From Homalodisca vitripennis (taxonomy: Eukaryota; Arthropoda; Insecta; Hemiptera; Cicadellidae): a stretch of DNA of 64,000 nucleotides. The stretch lies in the NCBI RefSeq assembly GCF_021130785.1, contig NC_060213.1, positions 134,120,001 to 134,184,000 of the forward strand. Reading direction: 5' to 3'. Under the pieces are notes generated by a model, which did not search any database, had not been told where the DNA came from, and saw only the letters and a program-made list of their open reading frames with translations. This document shows positions 1 to 11,999 of the stretch, one piece after another. The position numbers were made by a program, and so were the translations under genes. Numbering within the stretch: the first letter of the stretch is position 1; the number at the start of each line of letters is the position of its first letter.

Positions 1-2820
1 TACAATATCTTTTATTAAAAACAATACCTAATATTTCTATTTTATTAAGCCAGCACGACCACCCTGACCTAAAATTTAAGAACTGTTTAAAAAAAATGTA
101 CTATTAATGTATCCTCCATCTTGTTTCAAAATTCAAACCTGTATGCCAATTTATCACCATTAAAGTTCACATTTGTATCATACTGAGTTATTTGTCATTT
201 CTAGCTATAATTATCAGAATACAAATTAAGTTTAACCATTTATTTAAAGTATAGTAGTAGTATATTACAAATAAAAGATACGATGATCTACGGAGACCAA
301 GTAAAAGTGCGCAGAAATTAAATCTTGTCAATGATTTTCAACTTGACATTCCACTATATTGTTCTTTTTACTCTACGAATAAAAGCACTTGTTAATATCT
401 CATATGATGTTCTCAGTCTACAGACTTGTGTTATTCTGTAATTTTCTCGTTACTATCGTGGTTGCCTATAAGACAATGTAAACATATTCGCTAACGCTCA
501 CCCAAGACGTGAAATCAGTGTGAGGCTTGTTCAGGGTTGTTCCACACCAACAGTTCCGCGTTTACATAACGAGCACGAACGGCCTATAAAAGGAGACCGA
601 GTTGTTATCAATGAGCTAAGAGTAGCAAAATAACCACAAGTGATAACTAATCTACAGTATCCTGTAGAAATGTGGATACAGTGTGTCCACGAACTATATA
701 CCGTACAAAGGCTTGATGGAATTGGTGTGCAAGCAAAAATGATTGAATGAATGTGGTATTCAGTCCTATCTTGTATTTTTGCGTGTCTGTGTTTGTTAGT
801 AAAAAATGTCTGAATCCTAAGATGGATTGACCGTTTTGGATTGATATAATTACGAATTTACGTTTGTCCATCCAACACTCAAACAATAAAATTAAACTCC
901 AAAACCGATTTAACACAATCCGATAACACTACAAAGCTTGTATTTAAATGTCCATTTAAATGCATCAGAATTGTATGAGATTGTGAAAGAGGCTGAAATA
1001 TTTCTTAGTAAAAATTTAGAAACTACTAACACCCAATGTATTCGCACTAGAAAATGAAAGATTTAAATAGGTGAAATGAATATTAACCCTTAAACTGCCA
1101 CGAGAGTCAGCATTGCCTCTGTGACCTATGCATCATTGTATTTTTGTCTTTGTAATATACATAAACTATGTATTGAGTTGTTCAGAAATGTCAAGTACAT
1201 TTCATTATTGTAATATGCACTGTTGAACATTATTATATTGAAATGTAGTGATTTCATTCACAAGCCTTTGGATCAGCTGATATTACTAGTTCCACTGTTG
1301 TTGCAAGCATGTGTGTTAAAAGCGTTTTTTATTTAAAAAAAAACTGTGCATAGGCCTATAGTAGTTTGGTTTGTTTTTACTATTGTATGTAAAAAATTAT
1401 AATAAAACCAAAACGCGTTTCCAACCAAACAAAATATTCTCAGTCATCTCAAATGATTTAAGGTATATTTATTTTTGTTCTAAATATTTAAAGTTTTAAT
1501 ATGAATTCCAAACCGATATAAATTAAGAATTTTTATTTCTTAGCTTCATTTCAACAGTAAAATATTAAATATTTACTGGTTTCCATAGCAATAAAGGTGT
1601 TTTCATCACTAAGTAACAGTTTTACCATGTTTGTTTAACTAAAATTAAATGTTCTATTTTTATAGGCCTATACAAATGTCGCAGTCCAAGTGCAAAATAT
1701 TAATTGAAAACAGAGTAATTAGCCATAGACGTATCCAGGGAGCTTGTGTTTTGGTGTTACGTTAGCCGCTAAGTGGCAGTGGCCAGGTCAGGGGATAGAG
1801 CAAGCGGGCGAGTGCCGAGCAGTGGTGGGGATACTGGGAGAGGGCGGCATCACAGCGGCTGAGGGGTATTTACCCCACCCTGCGTGAACTCATATCGCCC
1901 AGTGTCCTTTTGTAAGTGGTTTACCTATAACATATGATCGGAAGGCCATATCCTGTCAAACGACTTTTAACATTTATTAAATTTGTACGAGTATAAGTGC
2001 AATAGCTTGATTTAATTTGCAATATTCATTGAATCGCAAACATTACTTTTAAAAGGAGAGGCCAATCCCCATTTGAAGCATTATTCTGCTCGCACTCATG
2101 GTCCACTGGCTTTGCGAGGATCTTATCAAACAGAATAAAAGATAGAGTCGATACAGTACAAGGTCGATGGTACTGATTAAAAGTGCAACGGTCACAGACA
2201 GGATTTAAGCCTGCGCTATCTCTAACTCAGATGTAAAGTCCAACTTCTTAGACTGTGCGGTGATCGGCACTCTCATTTTACGCCCATGGTTCTAACTACT
2301 AATGCATTATAATAAAAAGTAATTCGAATGAGAAAACTGGGGATGTGAAATGCACACAAGGTATTTAAATTAGTTTCCTTAACTGTGCGTTGTCTTGTTT
2401 ACATTAGCTGGAGGAAAAAACAAAAAATGAGGTCCAATATGTCAACAAGCCATTATCTCTGAGATTACAATCTGAGGAAACAAGCGAGCTCAGCGACCAC
2501 GTGGTCACAGCAGACGATATATAGTCAATCAGACAAAGTACAATTTTTTAGTGCAGATGAAACTATCGAGGTAATGAGCTCGTATTGCAACAACGGGCAA
2601 ATGATACAGATCACATATTAATTATGGTCCACACAAGGAAATAATACGAACTGGGGTCAGAAGAGCAAGGTCGATGTATTGCATCAGGTTTATATTACTT
2701 ATGTTTAGGAGCTTATGCATTATTTCTGAGCACAACAGCCGAGGATTAAAAAAAATCTCATTTAAGCCTCAGTGTCAGCTATGCCGGCTTCGAAGTTCAT
2801 TGGTTTTTATTTTACAAAGT
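1..2820. other. AT-rich DNA without recognised gene
   Basis: No coding region recognised. A GC-rich patch at about 1760-1900 includes gttagccgctaagtgg, which recurs inverted near 58720, so it is probably part of a dispersed repeat. Confidence 0.5.
583..592 (+). promoter_or_regulatory. Possible TATA box
   Basis: cctataaaagg in a locally GC-richer context, with atcaatg about 25-30 nt downstream where an initiator would lie. No recognisable gene follows, so it may be fortuitous. Confidence 0.25.
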
Positions 2821-2828
2821 ACATGATT

Positions 2829-2901
2829 GGACCTCCCCGGGATTTGAACCCGTGATCTCTCGGTTAGAGAGCCGAGACTATAACCATTAGTCTTCGGAGG
2901 A
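2829..2901 (-). tRNA. tRNA-Glu-like sequence, probably a pseudogene or SINE head
   Basis: Minus strand has a D-arm GACT-AATGGTTAT-AGTC, an anticodon arm CTCGG-CTCTCTAA-CCGAG and a T-arm ACGGG-TTCAAAT-CCCGG. The anticodon loop is 8 nt instead of 7 and the acceptor stem pairs poorly, so function is doubtful. Confidence 0.45.
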
Positions 2902-3350
2902 GGACAGCCGAGGACAAAAACTAACACAGGATTGCTCTGAGGATACGTGTAGGTGCTCATTTTGAAAATTATTCGTTAGACAAAAGTTCGAATTTTTGTA
3001 ATGATATCTTTTAGAATGTACCCATAAGGCTCAAACATATTAAGTACTGTACATCTTGTATGCGTAGAACGAGTAAGAAAGGACTATGGTCTTTGACTTT
3101 AGGGCTTCGCTCCAATAGTCCTAATAAATTTAATAGTCTATTGATATTGTAAAAACTATCTAACCAAATTACATGAAATTTTGTACTGAAAGTCAAGTAC
3201 ATGGAATTTTGTACTGAAAGTCAAGTTATCTCATTTGTGCTGATAACAAACGTCTTGCTGTCCAACTTTAGGACCTCGGACAAACTGATCCTTTTAAATT
3301 TGAATATTTGATTACTCATGTATTACTACATGTATTAGGTTAGTTCTTTA

Positions 3351-3386
3351 CCTGAAGAAGAGATCAGATTGCAGATCTCGAAACGT
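3351..3386 (+). repeat. CTGAAGA-hairpin-GAAAC retroelement end motif
   Basis: cctgaagaagagatcagatt followed by gcagatctcgaaacgt. A 6-bp stem GAGATC/GATCTC separates CTGAAGA-A from GAAAC. The same layout occurs twice near 52.5 kb. Confidence 0.5.
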
Positions 3387-3570
3387 AGTGTTACTGATTT
3401 CTTGTTTCACTGAACGATGGCAAATGTCCGGAAAAATCCTGTTTCCTTCAAAATGTATATGTTTTACTGTGTCTATTTTAAAATGTCATCTAATTGTAAT
3501 CAGTTTTTTTTTACAAATGTGTAACCCATAAGAACAACACGCACCATCATCAAACTCAGTGTTGCTTATA

Positions 3571-4014
3571 TACAGGGTGTTTTGTACCTCTCTGGACAAA
3601 GTTATTCCACGTTATTGCTCAGGTCAAGACAAACATATTTCACCATATGAACATGAGTCACCGATGCTTAGTTTCCCATATGTCTGTCTGTACGTGTTTT
3701 TATTCAAAAATGAATATATCAAAAATAAATTATTTAAATTATATGAAAATTTTGCTTACATTTTTATGATAACAAGGTCAATTGCTGAAAATATATTATG
3801 ATAATTTCATTAATAATTTTTTTTCTGTGATTGGCCTTGTTACCATAAACATTTGAGCTAAATTTTGTATAATTGAACTTATTAGTTTTTAAGATATTAA
3901 TTTTACTATAAAAACACATATAGACAGATAGATGTTCATACGTTGAAATATGTTTGTCTTGACCTGAGCAATAACGTGGTATACCTTTATCCAGAGATTT
4001 ACGGGACACCCTAT
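3571..4014. mobile_element. Foldback element of about 445 bp
   Basis: tacagggtgttttgtacctc at 3571 is mirrored by tatccagagatttacgggac then accctata ending near 4014, and the interior repeats as an inverted copy (gttattgctcaggtcaagac versus gtcttgacctgagcaataac). TATA occurs on both sides. Almost the whole element is a palindrome with diverged arms. Confidence 0.85.
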
Positions 4015-4086
4015 ATAATGAAGCTTTATGCAAAATAACAAATCTGTAGGTCAGTTTGCTTTCGATGTATCTTGCGTAGAGACTTG

Positions 4087-4142
4087 CAGAAGGAAATTCT
4101 TCCAGCTCCTCAAGGGATAGGCTTCGCTAATGCTCAGCCAAC
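4087..4142. repeat. Short dispersed repeat (cagaaggaaa...gctcagcca)
   Basis: Similar sequence at 60879-60941 (cagaaggaaagtttccaggc ... tcgctaacgctcaacca). Probably fragments of one transposon family. Confidence 0.5.
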
Positions 4143-4144
4143 AA

Positions 4145-6820
4145 AAGTAGGATTAACGATTGACAACCTCTCGATGTTCAGGGCATATATGGGTTGATAT
4201 GACTAGAGACAGGGAAGTCGTAATTGTAGAGATGATCTAGAGCAAAATTATGAAGACAAAATGTTCTGTTTCTAAATGAACATCTGATTCGTATCTTTGC
4301 CAAGCTCTCTTTGGATGCTGTCAGAAATTTTCACCAAGACAGAAAATAAAACCCTGATAGCATTTGGAGATATCTCTTTTGCCTCATCATCGAAAAGGTT
4401 TATAAGGATTGACCTGTGTTCTGGTAGAACACGCATGCCAAATTGTAGGTAACAACTGTTTTACTACCAAACCGGTTCTCCCGTGAGCCATGAATGGAAT
4501 ATTTCTTCAGTCTAGAATTGAATACTACAAATTTGAATATATATCTACAACAAGTATCCTCAATGAGTTCTGTATAAATTAGCTTATATATTCTGTACCT
4601 CTCTATTCTGCTATTATCACTTCGGGTCCAGAAAAGAGGAATTTTCAGCAATGACCTTGATAAAGAAGGTGTGTTGCAGAGGATGATTTCACTTGATTTT
4701 TGTCAAATGCTTGAAACCCGGTATTAAAAAAGGTTTCAGTAGGGCCTTCCCAAGAACTTAATGAAGCCTTGCTTCACTAAGGCTGTTCAAGGTCTAATTT
4801 CCATGGATTTTTAATTTTGCTAAATTTCTAAACTTCCCTACCATCATCTCTAGACCATCCCTTGCAATTCTCCTCTTCGGAATATGTACATAAATCCACT
4901 GTCGAAGAAGAATTTGCGTGCTCCAGTAAGCAAAAAATTTAAATCTAGTAATAATAAATATTAATAATTTAGTAATTTTCACTAATATTTAATTTACTCG
5001 ATTCTTACACAAAAAGTCCAGTTTTGTACTAGCTTATTCGTCTGTCCGTGTAGAAATTCCAGGTAGGCCATAGTTAATTTTATATCAAAACTAATTTATA
5101 AACCTCAAAAACAAAACTATGCGTTCTTTACTAGAATAACGTGACTCATTTGTTGGCTCGTCTTTTACGTGAATGGCTTCTCCATCTTATAAAAACGACA
5201 GTGACGCACGCACGCACGCACACACGCATGCAAACATACAAATGACATTAGTTAAACGCACTATAACAGGTGGTCGGATTGCGTAACTGCGTTTTTTCAG
5301 TCTCTCGTTTTTGCTTAATTGCTAATGGGGTTTTTATTGTTGCACTATACTTACCGAAGTTACTACTTAGCTCATTATAACAATGTGTTATTAAACTTTT
5401 TCATATCCGGTCCTGCCATCTCGCCACATTTACTCGGACAATTAGGACTTTGTTTTACACGTGTGAAATAAGAAGAGTCAGTTTGTGCATTAGAAAACAT
5501 CCCAGGTTGTTTCGGTTTTGGTTGTTTTACATACATCTTTCAACTGTCAAATAACAGGAAGTGAACAATTCTAACATTTACTTTATTTGATAAGTAAACA
5601 TGACTTTTTCAGCAAAAATTTGAACATCTGCCATTTTGTACTCGAGTTACCTCTGTAAGTGCTGTTTACTTTATTCTTCTCTGCTAAGCAACCTTTTTAA
5701 AATTATGTACATCTTGAGCTACGCTTACGTAAAATCTTTATCCGAACTTCTTGCAGACCATCCTCCGTTGGATGTGAGGAGTCACTAACTACCTTAAAAA
5801 CTTTTTTTAAGTTTACTCATTTACTAAGTTAAACTTTAACAACTTGAGCCAAGACAAGAATATTAAACCACCTAGAACAGGACCTACATTGTAAAGTTTT
5901 TAAACTTTAAACCAGCATAACGTTTTAAAGAGTGAACCTTTTGAGGTCGGATTCGCGGCACTGTACTCTAATAATAAAGACCTTTAATTTGATGTACTAC
6001 TCAAGTTATGCTCTCATTTATGATTTTCTTCTGACTCCTTGCGGACCATCCCCCTGTAAATGACAAATAATTGGCATTTACTTCAAAAAGAAGACTAATA
6101 GGTGCAGTAATGATGTAAGGCTACCAAGTTTTTCCAGGTAATTGTTCGGGAATTATCAAGCCCGTTTGGGACTTTATTAACACCCTGTACATCTCAGTTT
6201 CATGGTCTGTTAGACATTGTTGGAAACATTTATGTGCAATCTGGGGAATAAAGCTACTCTAGCATCCTTTCCATATTTTTCCAAGTTCCTTGGTCTGTTA
6301 GACAGTGTTGGAAAAATCGAGACCACTCTGTTTATACTTCAGTTCAGAAATGACTGTAGATTAGAAAGAAGATGTCTATGGGATTTTCCTATTACAATAT
6401 ATCAAGGTGAACTAGTGTTCCCTCACTGATTTCTCCATTGAAGCTCTGATTTTTAATAGGTTGCATGGCTTATATAAAGGCCAGTTCCAGTGGGCTGGAG
6501 GTTTATTGCATGACTTTGGAATGCCCTTATCCGTGTGGAACATCACTCTACTAATCACTTGCAGAATAATTGGTAAACCAAAGCACTCTTCATTTCTGTG
6601 GCTTAGACTCATGGGAAATCCTGATGGAATTATCTCAATAGCATGGATAATCTCTGTTTTCTTTCTTATCATACTTTAAGATTATCTTAAAACTACTATT
6701 TGTAAAAGTCAGTTCAGAAGTTTCCTAACAAGAATGTGTATTACATATAAGAAGGAGGTTTTGTTTGTTCTCTTAGGACAAGAAGCTTTTATTGCACTTA
6801 GTTCTATAAGAGCTTATATT
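4145..6820. other. No recognised gene
   Basis: AT-rich with a short (acgc)n/(acac)n microsatellite at about 5200-5226. Short open frames only. Confidence 0.5.
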
Positions 6821-6825
6821 GCACC

Positions 6826-7255
6826 TTAGCGCTGCTTCCGGAGTGACAGGATATTCAGGATGGGTAAGGTTGGGGTTAGGGGCCGCCTCCTATCGAGATC
6901 CATGAGGAAGAATTAGGACACTAATCTCCAAAGTCATGCCCCCCCCAGCTCTGAACCAGCCTGTCCAGTCAAAGCAGGCAAGGGGTGGCACACCTTGTTG
7001 AGCCTAGCAAGAACCTCTGATATTTAGGGGACGAACCCCACCAACTCCAACAGTCATCTCCCGCAGTAGGCTAGACCTATCAAATTACCCTTGGGTCCCA
7101 GAATCTCTAGATTTTCGGTTAGTGATGTGCCGTTCCTGGATATCCATAATGTTGCCCAGATTTAAGTGACACATCGGTTTTTGCTGTGAACAGTGGTAGG
7201 TTCAACTCAACTGGAAGGTATAAACCAGCCAGAAGTGATCCCTGCTGGGATAAGA
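6826..7255 (+). repeat. Dispersed repeat family R1
   Basis: gctgcttccggagtgacagg ... aactccaacagtcatctccc ... gttagtgatgtgccgttcct ... ggtataaaccagccagaagt. Other copies: 11189-11615 (+), about 11830-11975 (-, partial), 15190-15310 and 15660-15805 (-, partial), 56380-57060 (-). About 430 bp, non-coding. Confidence 0.85.
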
Positions 7256-8242
7256 GGGAGGTTACTTTTAGATGTAAATGTCTATATTTTTGCAATGTCA
7301 GCATGATGGAAAAGAAGCCAAATCCATGGGATCTAAGATGTGGATCAACTTACTAGAGAAGCAAAATTTACTCGCAGGCCAAAATTTGTAAATTAAGTGA
7401 AAACCATGACTATGAATTTTATACACTGAGCAAACTTCAACTGGAGGTGCTTCAAGAATTAAAGAAATTTAATTGTAATTTTGAACTGAACTTGTATTAT
7501 TTTATCTGTACTGTGACTCTATTGCAAATCTTGACAGTGGTGTTTATGGACAATTATTTCAGAGGAAGCTGGCACACTGGGTGGTTTAGGAAGATTTAAA
7601 ATACCCTTCCAAAGAAAATTGTTGGGCTTTAAGAACCCATAAATGCGTTCTAGATTAAAATAAACTACTGGGTATAATTTTTGTTTGTCTTTTTTAAATA
7701 CCTATTATACGCCCATGGATCTTGGTGAATTTTGTTAATACAGATTTTATAAACCAAATGCAAAAACATAACCAGAACACTTAGTAGTTCATCAAGCTAA
7801 AGCATAAGTATGCTACTCATTCTATTAGACTTTACTCTACCCTTTAATTGGACTGTAGAACAAAAGCAATAAATTGTTAACACCTGTAAATATCAGGTTT
7901 GCCGAAGAGGAGTATGATTGATACTCAAGCATTAATTGAAATCCCTCCACTGATTACTCTTAATGCTGTGAAGGTGGTCAAAGTGTCGATGTCCTGAGTC
8001 ATTAAACCTGGCTTTGTGCCAGAAGTAGTGGAAGTTAACTAATACCATGCCTAATTATTTAGTGAACACTTAGTGGTTGTCTCGAAATGCAGAATTCTTG
8101 GTAAGTTTCGATTAAGCTTCGATTAAGGAAATAACTAACAAGATTCGCCAAGGCAAAGATATGAACTTTAATAGATGAAAGAAAGAGCCTGCCAAATTTG
8201 TGGAAATTATGCATCTTATAGCCCAGCAGCTCTCAACCTGGA

Positions 8243-8490
8243 CAAGAACATAGCCAGGAAAAATTTTTTTTTTGGAGCGGGGGATTCCAGACAACTGATA
8301 TTTTCCTGTAGTGAACAGAGAGTAAGACCCCATTTTGTTCCATAAAAAGTTCTTGACCCAGTTTCTTTGCTGAGAACGATCATTCAGAAATACATGTTAG
8401 TAATACTGAATTATTTAAAATAATAATAATCGTTTACTGAAAATTTGGGGGGTCCGGACCACTTGAACCCCCTCGCTGGCTATGCCCTTG
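8243..8490. mobile_element. hAT-type MITE, caaggrcgtagccag family, degenerate
   Basis: Ends caagaacatagccag (8243) and ctggctatgcccttg (to 8490) are inverted. The interior matches the 10789 copy. No target duplication remains. Confidence 0.75.
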
Positions 8491-8879
8491 GAAATTTGGT
8501 ATGGCTTGAAAATTAAATTGGGCAGTATTTTTCAAATGTTAGAACTCAGAGATGGCAAATTAAGTTGACAAGGGATCCATTAAAAATTGATGTGAATGTA
8601 CTTCCTGACCAATAAATGTGTTTTCCTGAATGTTTTGTATGTACAATAAGGAAAAGGCAATCAACATTAAATCTGATTCTTAAGTATTGGCAGAATTTCA
8701 CAACGCGGGTGTTGAAGACTTTTGGTTAACTTATACTTTTTATCTCTCTGAAAAAAAAAACTGTTACAATAAATTCATGACAATGCTATAAGATTTGAAT
8801 TTATTGATCAACACCTTATGTTGCTAAGCAAAAAAATATCACAGCTTAAACACCAGTATAATATATTATGTGTATACTA

Positions 8880-8998
8880 TTCTTCCCAGAATTATTATCT
8901 TGAACATCAAGAAACGTCAAAAACGTCAGGAAGAAACGTTCTTGACGTTTCTTCCCAGAATTATTATGTATATATTATTCTTCCCAGAATTATTATAA
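8880..8998. repeat. Local repeat of cttcccagaattattat with a small hairpin
   Basis: The 17-mer occurs three to four times within 120 bp, and an inverted segment around gaaacgtcaag/cttgacgtttc lies between copies. Confidence 0.6.
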
Positions 8999-10780
8999 CA
9001 TGACATGCACACAGCTATGTTATTTGCATATGCAAGGAGTAAGACATGTAACAATGTAGCATAACAATGCCATTACAAAATAAGTTTCAATTTTATTGCT
9101 TTTTGTTTTGTTGTGGATAGTTTAAATGGGTAGTTCGTGTCCGTTCATAGATACAATAGAATTTTCCTTGAATAACTCCACCTGTATTTGGTTCCACAAA
9201 AAATAATATATGGACCACAGTGCAACATGCAATAGGATGCATTACCCAGACAAAATATTCTATCGCAGAAGAAATCGCTTGTAACAGCAAAAATATACTT
9301 TATAAATTATCCTGTCAACATTGACTTGAAGATTACATTGGAGAAACATCAACATCACTAAGGATGAGCAATTTTCAACATCAAAATTGACTTACACCCC
9401 TGCCTGCATGTGTTGTGCAAAACAATAAAACCTTTGAAAATTGTTTCTCTCTAATTGGCATCAAGAAGTTTCAAAACTTTTAAATAAAGATTACACAAAA
9501 TTATTTATTGTTTTTAAGATACGAACAAGATCTGCAAACAAAATCGCCAGTTAGATTAAATCTGAGACAATGTTAATTACAAATGTTCAAACCTTTTTAT
9601 TTTTCCCTGTGCTTATGAAAAGTTACATATTTAATTTGTTTGTTTAGATATCATGTGTTATTATTGTTTGTAATATGTTTTTATTCTTCTATTTGTTTAT
9701 ATTTTTACTATAGCCTACATGCTTTTGATAATGTTACTAAAAAGTGATGAAATATTAAACACTAAAAAGAAGAATCGTGTCTTTCTTTGATCTTATATCT
9801 TTATATATCAATATATGATAGGATGGATTATTGGAAATATTTTAAAATGTTTGTACCTGCTAAGATATATCCCAGAATTCAAAAATATATATATTTCCTT
9901 TAGACTTGTTTATAGTTCCTAATCAACTTACATTTTTTAAATATAAGGTGGAAAGATTTACTAAATCGAAAAATTAATGACTTAAAATTTAAAAAACAAG
10001 TTTTTTATTGTTTAGATTTTCTTGCTGCTAAATGATAGTCTAGATATATCTATGTGATAAAAAATAAATTATAGCTTATGTAACTTGTTACCAAAGTTTG
10101 CCATACCTCCATGAGCGAGAACTTGTGAATCAATATAGTTACTCAATCAAAACAATCATTATAAAGTAATGATCTTTTGTAATGCTCTATAAACCTTAGA
10201 TACTAACAGGACTAAACGAATAACTTATTTTGCACACAATAATATAATATTTAACACTGCCTCTCCCTTGAGCACAAAACTAATGATAAGTGATTCAGGA
10301 TTACATAACCTATTCAATTAAAATCAGATTGCAGATATGAAATTAAATCACTAAACCAGTTACGATAACAACAAGTGAGGACAACATTCATGTTCATTTG
10401 TCTCTTCCATGCAAATTTAACTCATCATTACACATATTTCGTAACAATTAGTGCCCTGAGAAATGACTTAATTGAATTCATTTCCTGCCTTGTGATGTAA
10501 CCAGCCGACTCATGGAACGTATAAAAGAAGTAAATCATTGAAGATTTATGGTGATAATTACTCAATAACTCTGATAAATATATTCATCCGTATAGTTGGG
10601 TAATTAAATAATTACTTGCAAATTTCCTGTAGCCTAATGATTTAAATTATTTTGTTTATACCGCACTAACTACTAGATGAGAATAAGTGAATTCTTCCAT
10701 GGAGGGTTCAGTCTGAAATTGTAGCAATGAAAATATTTTCCTACTGTACCTTAAAAGTTTGTCTGTACCCAAAAAGTACA
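8999..10780. other. No recognised gene
   Basis: AT-rich sequence without convincing coding frames or repeats. A tataaaag motif at about 10519 has no gene after it. Confidence 0.5.
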
Positions 10781-10788
10781 CATACAAT

Positions 10789-10991
10789 CAAGAACGTAGC
10801 CAGAAAAAATTTCGGGGGATCCAGACAACTAATATTTTTATAGTGGACCCATTTTGTACGATCTTTCAGCAGTACAAGTCAGTAATACTGAATTATTTAA
10901 ATTATAATAATCGTTTACTAAGAAAGTTATTTTTAAAATTTGAAAATTTGGGGGGGCGGCCCCTTGGACCCCTTTGCTGGCTACGTCCTTG
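10789..10991. mobile_element. hAT-type MITE with intact 8-bp target duplication
   Basis: Ends caagaacgtagccag and ctggctacgtccttg (14 of 15 complementary). Exact 8-bp duplication catacaat at 10781-10788 and 10992-10999. 203 bp, non-coding. Best-preserved copy of the family in this window. Confidence 0.9.
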
Positions 10992-11188
10992 CATACAATG
11001 AAAAAGAGGTATCTTAGTGGCCCTAACCTCCTGAAAGGTCATTCAAACCCACAGGAATGGCATCCCTTGGAACATGTGAAGATGATTTGATTGTTGGTTA
11101 ACAAATGAAGGAGCACATGAATGAATGAATACAGTTTTGATTGTTCTCAGGATAAGAGAAATTGCACTTAGTCCTAAAAGAACCTTTA

Positions 11189-11615
11189 CGCTGCTTCCGG
11201 AGTGACATCAAGGATAAGTATGGGGATAGGTGCAGTCTCCTGCCGAGATCCATGAGGAAGGATTTTGGGCATTTCAATCAAGTCTCCTTGGAAGAAGGAG
11301 AAGCCAGCTCTGCATCAGCCTCTCAAGTCAAAGCATGCAGGGGGCGGCACACCCTTATTTCTAGGCTGGCAAGAACCTTTGACTCCTAGGGAACCCCACC
11401 AACTCCAACAGTCATCTCCCACAGTAGACTAGACCTATTGAATTACCCTTGCACCCCAGAATCTCGACATTTGCAGTTAGTGATGTGCCGCTCCTGGACA
11501 TCCATAAGGTTGCCCAAATTTGAGTGACACATTGGTTTTTGCTGTACCCAGTGTAGGTTCAACTGGAAGGTATAAACCAGCCAGAAGTGAACTGCCCTAG
11601 GTATGTGATCCCTTT
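11189..11615 (+). repeat. Dispersed repeat R1, second plus-strand copy
   Basis: gctgcttccggagtgacatc through agtctccttggaagaaggag, gttagtgatgtgccgctcct and ggtataaaccagccagaagt. Parallel to 6826-7255. Confidence 0.85.
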
Positions 11616-11829
11616 CTCCCTTGCGTACATGAATAGAAGCAAGTGTTATGATGAAAATAATGAATTCTGAGTGAGGTGAATAGTTAGTAAGGTTTAATAT
11701 AACTTAGAGTACATTCCTCATTAGCTTCACAAAGAATATGAGATAACTGTCTTGATAAGTCTACAGTTTTATGTGTTACTAAGTCACATGGTAAAATGCT
11801 GTGGTATATAAAATATATTAAATGAGAGG

Positions 11830-11975
11830 CTGGTTCAGAGCTGGATTCCTTTCTTCTGAGGGAACATGACTCACGAAAGTGCCCTAAATTCTTCCTCAAG
11901 GATCTCAACAGGAGGCGGTCCCTACCCTCAACCTTACCCATGCAGAATATCCTGTCACTCCGGAAGCAGCTCAAA
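11830..11975 (-). repeat. Dispersed repeat R1, partial inverted copy
   Basis: Contains gtcactccggaagcagctca and aggaggcggtccctaccctc, the complement of the start of R1. Only about 145 bp; lies close to the 11189-11615 copy in opposite orientation. Confidence 0.75.
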
Positions 11976-11999
11976 GGTACTAGCAGCGATTTCTAACCT

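Noticed and set aside
647..916. 89-codon minus-strand frame near a TATA-like motif
   Set aside because: No family resemblance, and it is on the opposite strand from the TATA-like motif.
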